This document shows, piece by piece, positions 34,632 through 43,700 of a DNA stretch of 64,000 nt. Below the pieces are notes generated by a model, which was given only the letters and a program-made list of their open reading frames with translations, made no database searches and was not told the origin of the DNA. Position numbers and translations under genes: made by a program. Source of the DNA: Hyphomicrobiales bacterium (lineage in GTDB: Bacteria; Pseudomonadota; Alphaproteobacteria; Rhizobiales; Rhizobiaceae); the NCBI GenBank assembly GCA_900473185.1, contig UCKU01000026.1, forward strand, positions 1 to 64,000, given 5' to 3'. Within the stretch, counting starts at the first letter, position 1; each line of letters opens with the position of its first letter.

Positions 34632-36107
34632 CTAGATGTCGTCGTGCCAGGTGCGGCCGTCGCGTTCGATGAGCGCGATGGCCTGGCTCGGACCCCAGGT
34701 GCCGGCCGTGTAGCCCTGCACCTGCTGGCCGGTCGATTCCCAACCCTTGAGGATCGGATCGACCCACTGCCATGCGGCTTCGACTTCGTCGCGGCGCATG
34801 AACAGCGTCTGGTTGGAGCGGATGACGTCCATCAGCAGGCGCTCGTAGGCGTCAGGATTGCGGACGTTGAAGGCCTGGGCGAAGCTCATGTCGAGCGAGA
34901 CATTGCGCAGGCGCATGCCGCCCGGACCCGGATCCTTGATCATCAGCGATTGCTTGACGCCTTCATCCGGCTGCAGGCGGATGATCAGCTGGTTCTGGCT
35001 GATGCGGCCGGCGGCCTGATCGAAGATCGCATGCGGGATCGGCTTGAAGGTGATGACGATTTCCGACATGCGCCCGGCAAGGCGCTTGCCGGTGCGGATG
35101 TAGAAGGGAACGCCTGCCCAACGCCAGTTGTTGATCTCGGCCTTGATAGCGACGAAGGTTTCCGTGTTGGAAACGCCGCCTTCCAGCTCTTCGAGATAGC
35201 CCTTGACCGGGCCGCTGCCGGAAGCGCCGGCGCGGTACTGGCCGCGGACGGTGGCCTGCTCGACGTTGGAGGCGTTGATTGGCTTCAGTGCGCGCAGAAC
35301 TTTAAGCTTTTCGTCGCGAACGGCTTCCGAATCCATCGAGGAAGGAACTTCCATCGCGGTCAGGCAGAGGAGCTGCAGGATGTGGTTCTGCACCATGTCG
35401 CGCAGCGCACCGGCCGTATCGTAATAACCGGCGCGGCCTTCGAGGCCGACGGCTTCGGCAACAGTGATCTGGATGTGGTCGATATAGTTGGCGTTCCACA
35501 GCGGCTCATAGAGCGCGTTGGCAAAGCGCAGCGCCATCAGGTTTTGCACCGTCTCCTTGCCGAGATAGTGGTCGATGCGGAAGATCTGCTCTTCCTTGAA
35601 GGCGCGGCCGATACTGTCGTTGAGCTGCAAGGCCGAGGCGAGGTCACGGCCAATCGGCTTTTCGACGACGATGCGGGTCGATTTGGTGATCAGCTTGTGG
35701 TCGTGGATCTTCTGCGAGATGTCGCCGAAGATGCCTGGAGCGACGGCGAGGTAAAAGGCGCGAACCCGGTCCTTGCCCTCGTCGAGCAGCTTCTTCAGCT
35801 GATCCCAGCCGCTGTCCGTGCGGGCATCGACGGAAACATAGAAGAGACGGGAGCAGAACTTTTCGACTTCCGCCTCGTCATATTCGCCCTTCTTCAGGTG
35901 TTCCTTGAGCGCGTCCTTGGCGAACTTGCGGTATTCCTCATGCGAAAGCGGGCTGCGCGAAGCGCCGATGACACGCGTCGGCTCGGAGAACTGGCCCTCG
36001 ATCTGGCGATGATACAGCGCGGGCAGAAGCTTGCGTTCGGCAAGGTCGCCGCTGCCGCCAAAGACGACGTAATCAAAAGGCTCAACGGGAATGATCTGGC
36101 TGCTCAT
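34632..36107 (-). CDS. zwf: Glucose-6-phosphate 1-dehydrogenase (Zwf)
   Basis: Zwf, 491 residues, oxidises glucose-6-phosphate to the lactone with NADP. The nucleotide-binding GGSGDLAERKLLPAL and the active-site RIDHYLGKETVQNL are present, as is the VVEKPIGRDLASA substrate loop. An upstream TTG at 36122 is in frame, but ATG 36107 (MSSQIIP) behind GAGAG is the better start. It is the first gene of the operon; its 135-base leader holds an AATCGATT palindrome (36152-36159) of unknown meaning. Confidence 0.97.
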   Translation of the reverse strand: MSSQIIPVEPFDYVVFGGSGDLAERKLLPALYHRQIEGQFSEPTRVIGASRSPLSHEEYRKFAKDALKEHLKKGEYDEAEVEKFCSRLFYVSVDARTDSGWDQLKKLLDEGKDRVRAFYLAVAPGIFGDISQKIHDHKLITKSTRIVVEKPIGRDLASALQLNDSIGRAFKEEQIFRIDHYLGKETVQNLMALRFANALYEPLWNANYIDHIQITVAEAVGLEGRAGYYDTAGALRDMVQNHILQLLCLTAMEVPSSMDSEAVRDEKLKVLRALKPINASNVEQATVRGQYRAGASGSGPVKGYLEELEGGVSNTETFVAIKAEINNWRWAGVPFYIRTGKRLAGRMSEIVITFKPIPHAIFDQAAGRISQNQLIIRLQPDEGVKQSLMIKDPGPGGMRLRNVSLDMSFAQAFNVRNPDAYERLLMDVIRSNQTLFMRRDEVEAAWQWVDPILKGWESTGQQVQGYTAGTWGPSQAIALIERDGRTWHDDI

Positions 36108-36242
36108 GAGCTTGTCTCTCAATCAGGCTTGGTTGGTGGCCGTTTTAATCTAATCGATTTAAAAAAGCCAGTGTGCGGTGCAATGAATCTGTCCGTCATC
36201 GGTTTTAAAGCGAATTACCCGCAGAGGAAATCCGCAATCGAA

Positions 36243-37538
36243 CTAAAACTTGTCGCGGAGGGCAAACCACGACAAGGCAAGGAAAAGCAGCGGCGCCCGC
36301 ATGCGCGCGCCGCCCGGAAAGGCAGGGATATCGAGCGCCTTGAAGAGATCGAGATCGGCCGATTTTCCCAGCACCATTTCTGCGTAAAGCTTGCCACAGT
36401 AATTTGACAGCATGACGCCGTGGCCGGAATAACCGCCGATTGAGGTCACGCCGGGCATGACCTCGCGCACGAAGGGCTGGCGCGGCATGGTGATGCCGAC
36501 CGAGCCGCCCCAGGCATGGGTAATCTCGATATTTTTCAAGGCAGGATAGATTTCGGCGATCTGCCGGCGAATATGCTGCGAAATGTCACGCGGATTGTCC
36601 GCCGTATAGGCCTCGCGTCCGCCAAAGAGCAGCCGCCCGTCCTTCGATTTGCGGAAATAACGCACGACGAAACGCGAATCCGCCACCGCTTCGCCGCCGG
36701 GGATGACGTTGGGAAACTGGTCGAGAGGCACCGTGGCACCGATGAAGGAACGGATCGGCATCACATGGCTTGCCGTGATCGGCTCCAGATTGCCGATATG
36801 ACCGTTACAAGCAATCAGCGCCCTGTTGGCAGTAATCGTGCCGCGTTCGGTTTCGATAACGACCTTGCCGCTGCGCTCTTCGATCGACTTTGCCTTGGTC
36901 ATCTCGAAAATATCGGCCCCTGCATTGGCTGCCACCCGGCCAAGGCCGATCAGCAGCTTCAGCGGATGGATATGGCCGGTGCCGACGTCGCGTACCCCGC
37001 AATAGAAGCGTTTGGAGCCAAGCCGCTCCTGCGTCTCCTCGCGGTCCATGAAACGCAGATGCGGATAGTCGTAGCGGAAGGCTGCGATCTCGGCATTCTC
37101 GTAATAGTACCGCTTGTAGCTTTCCTTGTGGGCGACGCTGAGCTGACCGGACACGTAGTCCATATCGATCTGGTGCTCGGTCGCAAAATCCATGAGGTGC
37201 CGCTTGGCATCCTCGGCAAGGTCGAAGAGCGCCTTGGAGCGCTCATAGCCGATCTTCTCCTCTATCTCTTCCGGCCACCAGCGCTGGCCGGTGCCGAGCT
37301 GGCCACCATTGCGCCCGGAGGCGCCGTCGCCGAGCCTGCTGCCCTCGATGAGCGTCACCGAAACGCCGGCCCTGGCGAGATTATAGGCGGCCTGAAGGCC
37401 CGTATAGCCGCCGCCGATAATGGCGACGTCACACTGTCTCGAGCCGTCGAGCGCCGGATAATCCGGTCGCTCGCCGACTGTTGCCTGATACCAGGATACT
37501 CCGGGCGCGATAGGGCTTTGCCATGTCTCTTTCGTCAT
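36243..37538 (-). CDS. FAD-dependent oxidase, gamma-glutamylputrescine oxidase type (PuuB-like)
   Basis: A 431-residue DAO-family flavoprotein. The N-terminal FAD site is DVAIIGGGYTGLQAAYNLA, followed by the GDGASGRNGGQLGTGQ motif of this family; the C-terminal GYSGHGVMLSNYCGKLYAEM binds FAD. PuuB-type enzymes oxidise gamma-glutamylputrescine. The gene follows a glutamine-synthetase-like gene by nine bases, the arrangement of puuA-puuB. The exact amine substrate is inferred from this pairing. Confidence 0.82.
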   Translation of the reverse strand: MTKETWQSPIAPGVSWYQATVGERPDYPALDGSRQCDVAIIGGGYTGLQAAYNLARAGVSVTLIEGSRLGDGASGRNGGQLGTGQRWWPEEIEEKIGYERSKALFDLAEDAKRHLMDFATEHQIDMDYVSGQLSVAHKESYKRYYYENAEIAAFRYDYPHLRFMDREETQERLGSKRFYCGVRDVGTGHIHPLKLLIGLGRVAANAGADIFEMTKAKSIEERSGKVVIETERGTITANRALIACNGHIGNLEPITASHVMPIRSFIGATVPLDQFPNVIPGGEAVADSRFVVRYFRKSKDGRLLFGGREAYTADNPRDISQHIRRQIAEIYPALKNIEITHAWGGSVGITMPRQPFVREVMPGVTSIGGYSGHGVMLSNYCGKLYAEMVLGKSADLDLFKALDIPAFPGGARMRAPLLFLALSWFALRDKF

Positions 37539-37547
37539 GGCAAAGCC

Positions 37548-38984
37548 TCACACGTTCAGAAGGAGGAATTCCCGCTCCCAGGGGCTGATCACCTGCATGA
37601 AGGTTTCGAACTCACCCCGCTTCACACCAGCATAAAGCCCGATGAACTCCTTGCCGAAGACTTCCTCGAATGCCGGCTCGTCTTCAAGCAGCGCCACGGC
37701 TTCCAGAAGGCCGCGCGGCAGGTCGATCGAGCCTTCGTTGGCGGCATCCTCGGTCGGAGCCGTGGGCTCGATTTCCTTCATGATGCCGAGCAGGCCAGAC
37801 GCCAGTGAAGCGGCGAGCGCCAGATAAGGGTTGGCATCCGAGCTCGGCAGGCGGTTTTCCACGCGCCGCGCCTGCGGATCTGACACCGGCACGCGGAAGG
37901 CCGTCGTGCGGTTGTCGTAACCCCAGGCGTTATTGACCGGGCAGGACATGTCCGGCTGCAGGCGCCGGTAGGAATTCACGTAAGGCGCCAGCATGGCAAG
38001 CGCGCTCGGCACGTATTTCTGCATGCCGCCGATGAAGTGGAAGAATTCCTTCGAGGCCGAACCATCATTGTTCGAAAAGACGTTCTTGCCGGTCGCGATG
38101 TCGACGACCGACTGGTGGATATGCATTGCCGAACCCGGCTGGCCCTGCATCGGCTTGGCCATGAAGGTGGCGTAGATATCGTGCTTCAGCGCCGCCTCGC
38201 GGATCGTGCGCTTGAAGAGAAACACCTGGTCTGCAAGCTCGATCGGATTGCCGTGACGGAGGTTGATTTCGAGCTGCGCCGGTCCTTCCTCGTGGATCAG
38301 CGTATCGATCTCGAGGCCCTGCTTTTCCGAGAAGTGGTAGATGTCGTCGATCAACTCGTCGAACTCGTTGATGCCGGCGATCGAATAGCCTTGGCCGCCA
38401 AGAATCGAACGACCCGAACGTCCCTTGGGCGGATGCAGCGGATAGTCCGGGTCGTCATTCGTGGCGACCAGGTAGAATTCGATTTCCGGCGCCACGATCG
38501 GCTTCCAGCCGCGCTCGGCATAGAGGCTGAGAATGCGCTTCAATACGTTGCGCGGCGTGTAGGGAACTTCCTGTCCGTCGGAATTGACGATGTCGCAGAT
38601 GACCTGCGCGGTCGGGTCGGTTTCCCAAGGCACCACGGACAGGGTGGAAAGGTCGGGCACGAGCTTCAGGTCGCTGTCGCGCGGCTCGTATCGGAAGCTT
38701 TCGGTCTCCTCGGGATATTCGCCTGATATCGTGTGGCGGTAGATCGCCGAAGGCAGTGCGAGCGATGTGTTGGAGGTGAATTTGGAGGACGGCATCATCT
38801 TGCCTCGCGGCACGCCGGCAAGGTCCGGCGTGATGCATTCAATGTCTTCGATCCCGCGTGCCCTTAGCCACTGTGCCGCTTCCTTCCAGTTCGCAACGCC
38901 GCGCAGAGATCCGGGATCAGGGGGGGATTTCTTCGAGGCGGGTACGTTTCTGGCAGGCTTCAGCGTCGTCTTTTTTGGGGACAT
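37548..38984 (-). CDS. Glutamine synthetase family protein, gamma-glutamylputrescine synthetase type (PuuA-like)
   Basis: A 478-residue GS-family ligase. The GS beta-grasp region (about 30-110, DIECITPDLAGVPRGKMMPS) and catalytic domain are present (EEGPAQLEINLRHGNPIELA, FMAKPMQGQPGSAMHIHQSV, NRTTAFRVP). It likely couples glutamate to putrescine or another amine with ATP. The frame is open far upstream to 39494, but MSPKKTTL at 38984 is the natural start; the extension looks non-coding. It has a Lys/Pro-rich N-terminus. The polyamine importer at 51-55 kb could supply substrate. Confidence 0.85.
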   Translation of the reverse strand: MSPKKTTLKPARNVPASKKSPPDPGSLRGVANWKEAAQWLRARGIEDIECITPDLAGVPRGKMMPSSKFTSNTSLALPSAIYRHTISGEYPEETESFRYEPRDSDLKLVPDLSTLSVVPWETDPTAQVICDIVNSDGQEVPYTPRNVLKRILSLYAERGWKPIVAPEIEFYLVATNDDPDYPLHPPKGRSGRSILGGQGYSIAGINEFDELIDDIYHFSEKQGLEIDTLIHEEGPAQLEINLRHGNPIELADQVFLFKRTIREAALKHDIYATFMAKPMQGQPGSAMHIHQSVVDIATGKNVFSNNDGSASKEFFHFIGGMQKYVPSALAMLAPYVNSYRRLQPDMSCPVNNAWGYDNRTTAFRVPVSDPQARRVENRLPSSDANPYLALAASLASGLLGIMKEIEPTAPTEDAANEGSIDLPRGLLEAVALLEDEPAFEEVFGKEFIGLYAGVKRGEFETFMQVISPWEREFLLLNV

Positions 38985-39113
38985 GACACACCGGTTTGCG
39001 TTGATCGTAACGCCATCATAACCGGAGTTTGGCAATTGGCGAGGGGGTGGAAGGCGTTGACTTTCGCCCTCTGATGGAAAAAGAAGACGCGATTTCAGCA
39101 GGGAAAACGGATT

Positions 39114-40295
39114 GTGCGGCACAAGAGCGATGTGATCGTCATCGGGGCGGGTGCCGCGGGCATGATGTGCGCCATCCGCGCCGGACAGCGTGGTCATTCC
39201 GTCACCGTGCTGGATCACGCCCGCGCACCGGGCGAGAAGATCCGCATCTCCGGCGGCGGCCGCTGCAACTTCACCAATATCAATGCCGGCCCGAAGAACT
39301 TCCTCTCCGCCAATCCGCATTTCTGCAAGTCGGCGCTTGCCCGTTTCACGCCGGCCGATTTCATCGCCATGGTGGACCGGCATGGGATCGCCTGGCATGA
39401 GAAGACGCTTGGCCAGCTTTTCTGCGACAACAGCGCCAAGGACATCATCTTCATGCTGCTCGACGAGATGCGTGCGGCAGGTGCTGCCTGGCATCTCGGT
39501 GTCGAAATATCAGGAGTTGAAAAGACCGAAAGCGGCTTCCGTGTCTCGACCTCCGAAGGTGTCTTTGACGCCGCGTCGCTGGTCATCGCAACGGGCGGAA
39601 AATCCATTCCGAAGATGGGAGCAACCGGCTTTGCCTATAGTATTGCCGAGCAGTTCGGCTTGGCCGTTACCGAAACGCGCGCCGCCCTTGTGCCTCTGAC
39701 GCTTGATCCGATCTTGCTCGAAAGCATCGCGCCTCTGTCGGGCATCTCTGCGCCCGCAGAGATCCGTCACGGCAAGACGGCCTTTCGCGAAGCGTTGCTC
39801 TTTACCCACCGGGGCCTCAGCGGCCCCGCCATCCTGCAGATTTCCTCCTACTGGCGGGAAGGTGATGCCATCGCCATCGATATCGAACCGAATGTCGATA
39901 TTGCCGCGCATCTGAAAAAGGCCAAGCAGGTAAACGGGCGCCAATCCGCACAGACCGCGCTTGGTGAAATCCTGCCGAAGCGCTTGGCCCAATATATCGT
40001 CGAACGCGAAGCGATCAGCGGCAACATGGCCGACCTTTCCGACAAGCTGCTGACCCGGCTTGCCGAGGCGGTGCAGAACTGGTCTGTCAGGCCCTCCGGC
40101 TCCGAAGGTTATCGTACGGCGGAAGTCACGCTCGGCGGTATTGATACGACGGCGCTCGATTCCCGCAGCCTGCAGGCCAAGGCCGTTCCCGGTCTCTATT
40201 TCATCGGTGAATGTGTTGACGTGACTGGCTGGCTCGGCGGCTATAATTTCCAATGGGCCTGGGCCTCCGGTTTTGCTGCCGGTGAGGCATTGTAA
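39114..40295 (+). CDS. BaiN/HI0933 family NAD(P)/FAD-dependent oxidoreductase
   Basis: A 393-residue flavoprotein of the HI0933/BaiN family. Motifs: VIVIGAGAAGMMCAIRAGQR at the N-terminus, then KIRISGGGRCNFTNINAG, LVIATGGKSIPKMGATGFAY, and the C-terminal GLYFIGECVDVTGWLGGYNF. The start is a GTG at 39114, weakly preceded by AGGGA. It is divergent from the glutamine-synthetase-like gene with about 130 bases between. Its physiological substrate is not known. Confidence 0.9.
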   Translation: MRHKSDVIVIGAGAAGMMCAIRAGQRGHSVTVLDHARAPGEKIRISGGGRCNFTNINAGPKNFLSANPHFCKSALARFTPADFIAMVDRHGIAWHEKTLGQLFCDNSAKDIIFMLLDEMRAAGAAWHLGVEISGVEKTESGFRVSTSEGVFDAASLVIATGGKSIPKMGATGFAYSIAEQFGLAVTETRAALVPLTLDPILLESIAPLSGISAPAEIRHGKTAFREALLFTHRGLSGPAILQISSYWREGDAIAIDIEPNVDIAAHLKKAKQVNGRQSAQTALGEILPKRLAQYIVEREAISGNMADLSDKLLTRLAEAVQNWSVRPSGSEGYRTAEVTLGGIDTTALDSRSLQAKAVPGLYFIGECVDVTGWLGGYNFQWAWASGFAAGEAL

Positions 40296-40461
40296 ACGCT
40301 AATACTTATAGACGTGAAACCTTTTAGCCGATTCAAGACTTCTTAAGATTGGCTGCGCCATCCTGTCTCAATGGCAGGTTGGCAAAGCCGTTCCTAAATT
40401 AAGCTTTACCGGCAAGCCGTTTTGTTGGATTGTTATGCTTAGATAGAAGTGAGGTTTCGCA

Positions 40462-40605
40462 ATGAACAGAAACACTCGACGCGCCCGCGCCATCGCAATT
40501 GCCCAGGCAAAGCCTGATACGAAGCTCGTAACTCTGCGCTATCTGATGCTCGCAGCCGGCGCAACCGCCGCCAGCATTGCTGTTCTTCTTTCCCACTTCA
40601 TCTGA
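40462..40605 (+). CDS. 47-residue single-span membrane protein (hypothetical)
   Basis: A short frame with a GTGAGG ribosome site ten bases before ATG 40462. The product has a basic N-terminus (MNRNTRRARAIAIAQAKPDT) and one hydrophobic helix at about 27-47 (YLMLAAGATAASIAVLLSHF). Codon choice is GC-rich like its neighbours. It lies alone in a 617-base space between the flavoprotein and the first chemoreceptor. I do not recognise it; small membrane proteins of this form are often stress or regulatory peptides. Confidence 0.55.
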   Translation: MNRNTRRARAIAIAQAKPDTKLVTLRYLMLAAGATAASIAVLLSHFI

Positions 40606-40912
40606 TCTTTTCGCAGCTTGAAATGGAAGTTTTCGGTCTCGCGACTGATATATCGCGATTCCGCAGCGTGCAATTTGCAACTATTGTGCGATCACGGTTA
40701 GCGCCCTCTCACCGCTTATCCGAAAATTAATATCTAATCTGACACATTATAGACGAATATTTGGGTGTTTCCGGCCTCGCCGGAAATGAACTGGCAATGA
40801 TTGCCGCCCGTCCAGGGTTTCCCCAACTGTTAGTAGATCAGCTCGATATGCACCCGGCTGGCGCCAGAAGGCTGCCGGCGGGAGGAGTGGTGTATGAAAG
40901 GCACGACGCGCC
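40606..40912 (+). promoter_or_regulatory. Leader region of first chemoreceptor gene
   Basis: This 307-base stretch has no large frame. It holds an AT-rich part (40720-40765, with TTATAG at 40748-40753 as a possible -10) and ends in a strong GGAGGAG at 40881-40887 that serves the 9-codon leader ORF rather than the receptor start. I see no clear operator in it. Confidence 0.4.
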
Positions 40913-40923
40913 ATGTTCATTGA
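40894..40923 (+). CDS. Nine-codon leader ORF overlapping chemoreceptor start
   Basis: ATG at 40894 has GGAGGAG six bases upstream, the best ribosome site in the region. The frame reads MKGTTRHVH and stops at 40921-40923, eleven bases into the receptor gene, which starts at 40913 in another frame with a weak site of its own. This layout fits translational coupling: ribosomes ending the leader restart on the receptor. It is too short to prove from sequence alone. Confidence 0.4.
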   Translation: MKGTTRHVH

Positions 40924-43441
40924 CAAGATTCTTTCTCGTTTCAAGATTCAGACCAAGGTTCTGATTTTTGTTCTGCCATTCGTCATCACCATTTCCGCCG
41001 TCGGTCTGACCGGTCTTTATGCCTCCGGCCTCCTGCAGGGCCGGATGGAGATTTCCAACAGCGTTCTCCAGTCGCTGAGTGGCTTCAAGGATCTCTACGC
41101 CTCGATGGACGACTTCCTGCAGACCACCAACGAGCAGGCGCGCGACAAACTCCATGCCGATATCAAAACCCAAGGGCAGACGCTTGACGCCACCATGGCG
41201 CAGATCGGCGATAATGCCGGCCATGAAAACCTGCAGGCTGCCATCGAGGGCACGAACGGCATTTCGGATACCGTCGGCAAGCTCTGGACCCTGCACGAGC
41301 AGGAGGTCGCCCTTCGCAAGCAGATCGACGACGCCCAGAAGGTGATGATTACCAACCGCTTCAACGTCAGCTACGACGCCAAGCAGCTGGAAGAAAACAT
41401 CCGCACCGATGAAGGCAATGCAACGGCGACGCTGCGCGCAGCCGACCGTCTGCTGAAGGGCGGCGATACGCTGGCAACCGCCATGAACGATTTCAGCAAG
41501 GCGCAGACTTCAGCTGACAAGCTGAAGGTCGTGACCGATGCGCTGCCTGCGATCGTCAAGGCGCAGCGCATGATCGAAATCTCCGTGCCGCAGAACCAGA
41601 AGAGCATGACGCAGTCGATGGCGCAGACCGTCAGCGACCTGAAGGCTCAGGCGACGGCGCCGGAGGCCGGCACGGATGAGGGCGTTGCCAACCTTGGTCG
41701 TCTCGTTTCCCGCTTCCGCCAGATGTCGACTTACACGCAGCTCACCGCCACGCAGATGATGCGCGAGGCAACGACGACTTTCGTGGAGCTCGACAGCCGC
41801 ATCGCCCAGACGAACTCTGTGCTGGAGGATACACGGCGCCTTGAAAGCTCCATCTATTCGCTGCAGCTCGTGCTCGCCGATTTCAACGCCAAGCCGAGCA
41901 AAGAAAATCGCGTTCGCCTGAACCAGGAAATCGCCACGCTCAACACCATGCTGAACACCCTTCAGGCCAGCGCCAAAGGCATGAATTTCGCCGGCGATAT
42001 TGTCGACGCGATTACGCCGGCTCTTGCTTCGATGGATAAGGGTGCGCAGAGCCTCGTCGATGTGATAAATCAGCGTACGACCGACTATGTCGCAGCGCGA
42101 CAGCAGCTCGACGGCGTCTGGGGCCAGCTGACCAGCTTTGCGGAAGAGCAGAAGCAGACTGCCGGCACCGAGCGTGACCAGGCCAACAGCATCTCCGTCG
42201 GCACGACCGCACTTGGCATCCTGGTCTCCATCGTCGGCGGCATTGCGCTGGTGCTGACGCTGCAGCGGCCGATCGCCCAGATCACTGCCGCCATGCGTCG
42301 CATCGCCGAAGGTGCGCTCGACACCAACATCTCCGGTGAGAAGCGTTCCGACGAAATCGGCGACATGGCTCGCGCACTCGGCATCTTCAAGGAAAATGCC
42401 ATCTCCAAGATCCGTATCGAGGAGCAGAGCGACGAAGAGCGTCAGGCTGCCGAGCATGAGCGCCAGCGCAACGATGCCGAAAAGCGCGAGATGGATCGCC
42501 AGATCGAGTATGCCGTCAATGAGCTCGCCGCCGGTCTCGAGCGCATGTCGCAGGGCGATATCTCGACGACGATCGATACACCCTTCATCGGCCGTCTCGA
42601 ACAGCTCCGTCAGGATTTCAACGGTTCGATGATGCGCCTGCAGGCCACGATGAGCCAGATCCGCGACAACGTGCAGATGATCCAGGGCAACGGCAACCAG
42701 ATGGCCCAGTCCTCGGAGGATCTCGCCAAGCGCACCGAGCAGCAGGCTGCATCGCTGGAAGAAACCGCCGCCGCCGTCGACCAGATCACCGTCACTGTCC
42801 GCTCGTCTGCCGAGCGTGCCAAGGATGCCGATCAGATCGTCCGCCAGGCCAAGCGCAGCGCCGACGACTCTGCCGTCGTCGTCAACAATGCGATCGACGC
42901 CATGGGCCGTATCGAGGATGCATCGCGCCAGATCGAGCAGATCATCGGCGTCATCGACGAAATCGCCTTCCAGACCAACCTGCTCGCTCTGAATGCCGGT
43001 ATCGAAGCCGCCCGCGCCGGTGAAGCCGGCAAGGGCTTCGCAGTCGTCGCCATGGAAGTCCGTGAGCTTGCCCAGCGCTCTGCCGCTGCCGCACAGGAGA
43101 TCAAGGGCCTCATCAACAAGTCGACGAACGAGGTCAATTCCGGTTCGCAGTTCGTCCAGGAAACCGGCACGGTTCTCGCCAAGATCAGCGCCCAGATCGT
43201 CACGATCAGCCAGCACGTCGAAATGATCGCCCGCGCAAGCCACGACCAGTCGAGCGCGCTGCAGGAGGTCAACTCCACCGTCAACCAGATGGATCAGATG
43301 ACCCAGCAGAACGCTGCAATGGTAGAAGAGACCACTGCTGCGAGCCGCGAACTCGCAAACGAGGCGGATGCGCTGCTGCATCTCGTGCAGCAGTTCAAGA
43401 TCGACGGCGACAGCGACACGCACATGTACCGCGCCGCCTGA
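40913..43441 (+). CDS. Methyl-accepting chemotaxis protein with long periplasmic helical domain
   Basis: An 842-residue chemoreceptor. The first membrane helix (about 17-38) is followed by a periplasmic region of about 390 residues that is almost wholly helical (repeated Gln/Ala/Leu heptads), like the HBM/4-helix type rather than Cache. Then come a second helix (about 427-450), HAMP (about 450-505, ending GDMARALGIFKENA), a second HAMP-like stretch (about 525-580), and the signalling domain with the conserved tip (EIAFQTNLLALNAGIEAARA, GEAGKGFAVVAMEVRELAQR). No C-terminal CheR-binding pentapeptide is seen. Ligand unknown. Confidence 0.95.
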   Translation: MFIDKILSRFKIQTKVLIFVLPFVITISAVGLTGLYASGLLQGRMEISNSVLQSLSGFKDLYASMDDFLQTTNEQARDKLHADIKTQGQTLDATMAQIGDNAGHENLQAAIEGTNGISDTVGKLWTLHEQEVALRKQIDDAQKVMITNRFNVSYDAKQLEENIRTDEGNATATLRAADRLLKGGDTLATAMNDFSKAQTSADKLKVVTDALPAIVKAQRMIEISVPQNQKSMTQSMAQTVSDLKAQATAPEAGTDEGVANLGRLVSRFRQMSTYTQLTATQMMREATTTFVELDSRIAQTNSVLEDTRRLESSIYSLQLVLADFNAKPSKENRVRLNQEIATLNTMLNTLQASAKGMNFAGDIVDAITPALASMDKGAQSLVDVINQRTTDYVAARQQLDGVWGQLTSFAEEQKQTAGTERDQANSISVGTTALGILVSIVGGIALVLTLQRPIAQITAAMRRIAEGALDTNISGEKRSDEIGDMARALGIFKENAISKIRIEEQSDEERQAAEHERQRNDAEKREMDRQIEYAVNELAAGLERMSQGDISTTIDTPFIGRLEQLRQDFNGSMMRLQATMSQIRDNVQMIQGNGNQMAQSSEDLAKRTEQQAASLEETAAAVDQITVTVRSSAERAKDADQIVRQAKRSADDSAVVVNNAIDAMGRIEDASRQIEQIIGVIDEIAFQTNLLALNAGIEAARAGEAGKGFAVVAMEVRELAQRSAAAAQEIKGLINKSTNEVNSGSQFVQETGTVLAKISAQIVTISQHVEMIARASHDQSSALQEVNSTVNQMDQMTQQNAAMVEETTAASRELANEADALLHLVQQFKIDGDSDTHMYRAA

Positions 43442-43465
43442 TTTCGGCCTTCCCATCCGCAACGC

Positions 43466-43494
43466 AAATGGCCCCGTCTCCGGGGGCCATTTTT
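43466..43494 (+). terminator. Terminator after first chemoreceptor
   Basis: AAATGGCCCC (43466-43475) pairs with GGGGCCATTT (43483-43492), with T residues continuing to 43494. It separates the two chemoreceptor genes, so each has its own promoter; the 200 bases after it are AT-rich and hold no gene. Confidence 0.9.
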
Positions 43495-43700
43495 ATGCGC
43501 AAATTAAATCACGTTAAGATTGTGAAAAGACTGGTAGATTGAAAAATTCATGCCATGATGGCAGATGATGCAGTCATCAGATCATACTAGATTTGAAAAA
43601 AGACAAGTAAAATGGTCGGCGCGAACCCTACGTTAAGAGAAAATTTTCCCTAACGCATTCTTATGAACCTCATAAAGGTTGTGTTCGCCAGAGGTTCCAG

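Noticed and set aside
36152..36159. AATCGATT palindrome upstream of zwf as a HexR-type operator
   Set aside because: It is only eight bases long, does not match the known HexR consensus, and no hexR gene is nearby.
34338..36407. 689-codon open frame on the + strand opposite zwf and pgl
   Set aside because: It is an antisense shadow of two well-conserved enzymes, with no start signal.
38985..39494. 170-codon upstream extension of the glutamine-synthetase-like frame
   Set aside because: It would overlap the divergent flavoprotein gene and has no family similarity; the protein starts naturally at 38984.
40336..40365. Inverted repeat AGCCGATT/AGATTGGCT after the flavoprotein gene as terminator
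   Set aside because: The arms pair only in part and no T-run follows.
41510..43462. 650-codon open frame opposite the first chemoreceptor
   Set aside because: It is antisense to a repetitive helical gene, and the Asp/Leu/Arg-rich product is a mirror of receptor codons.
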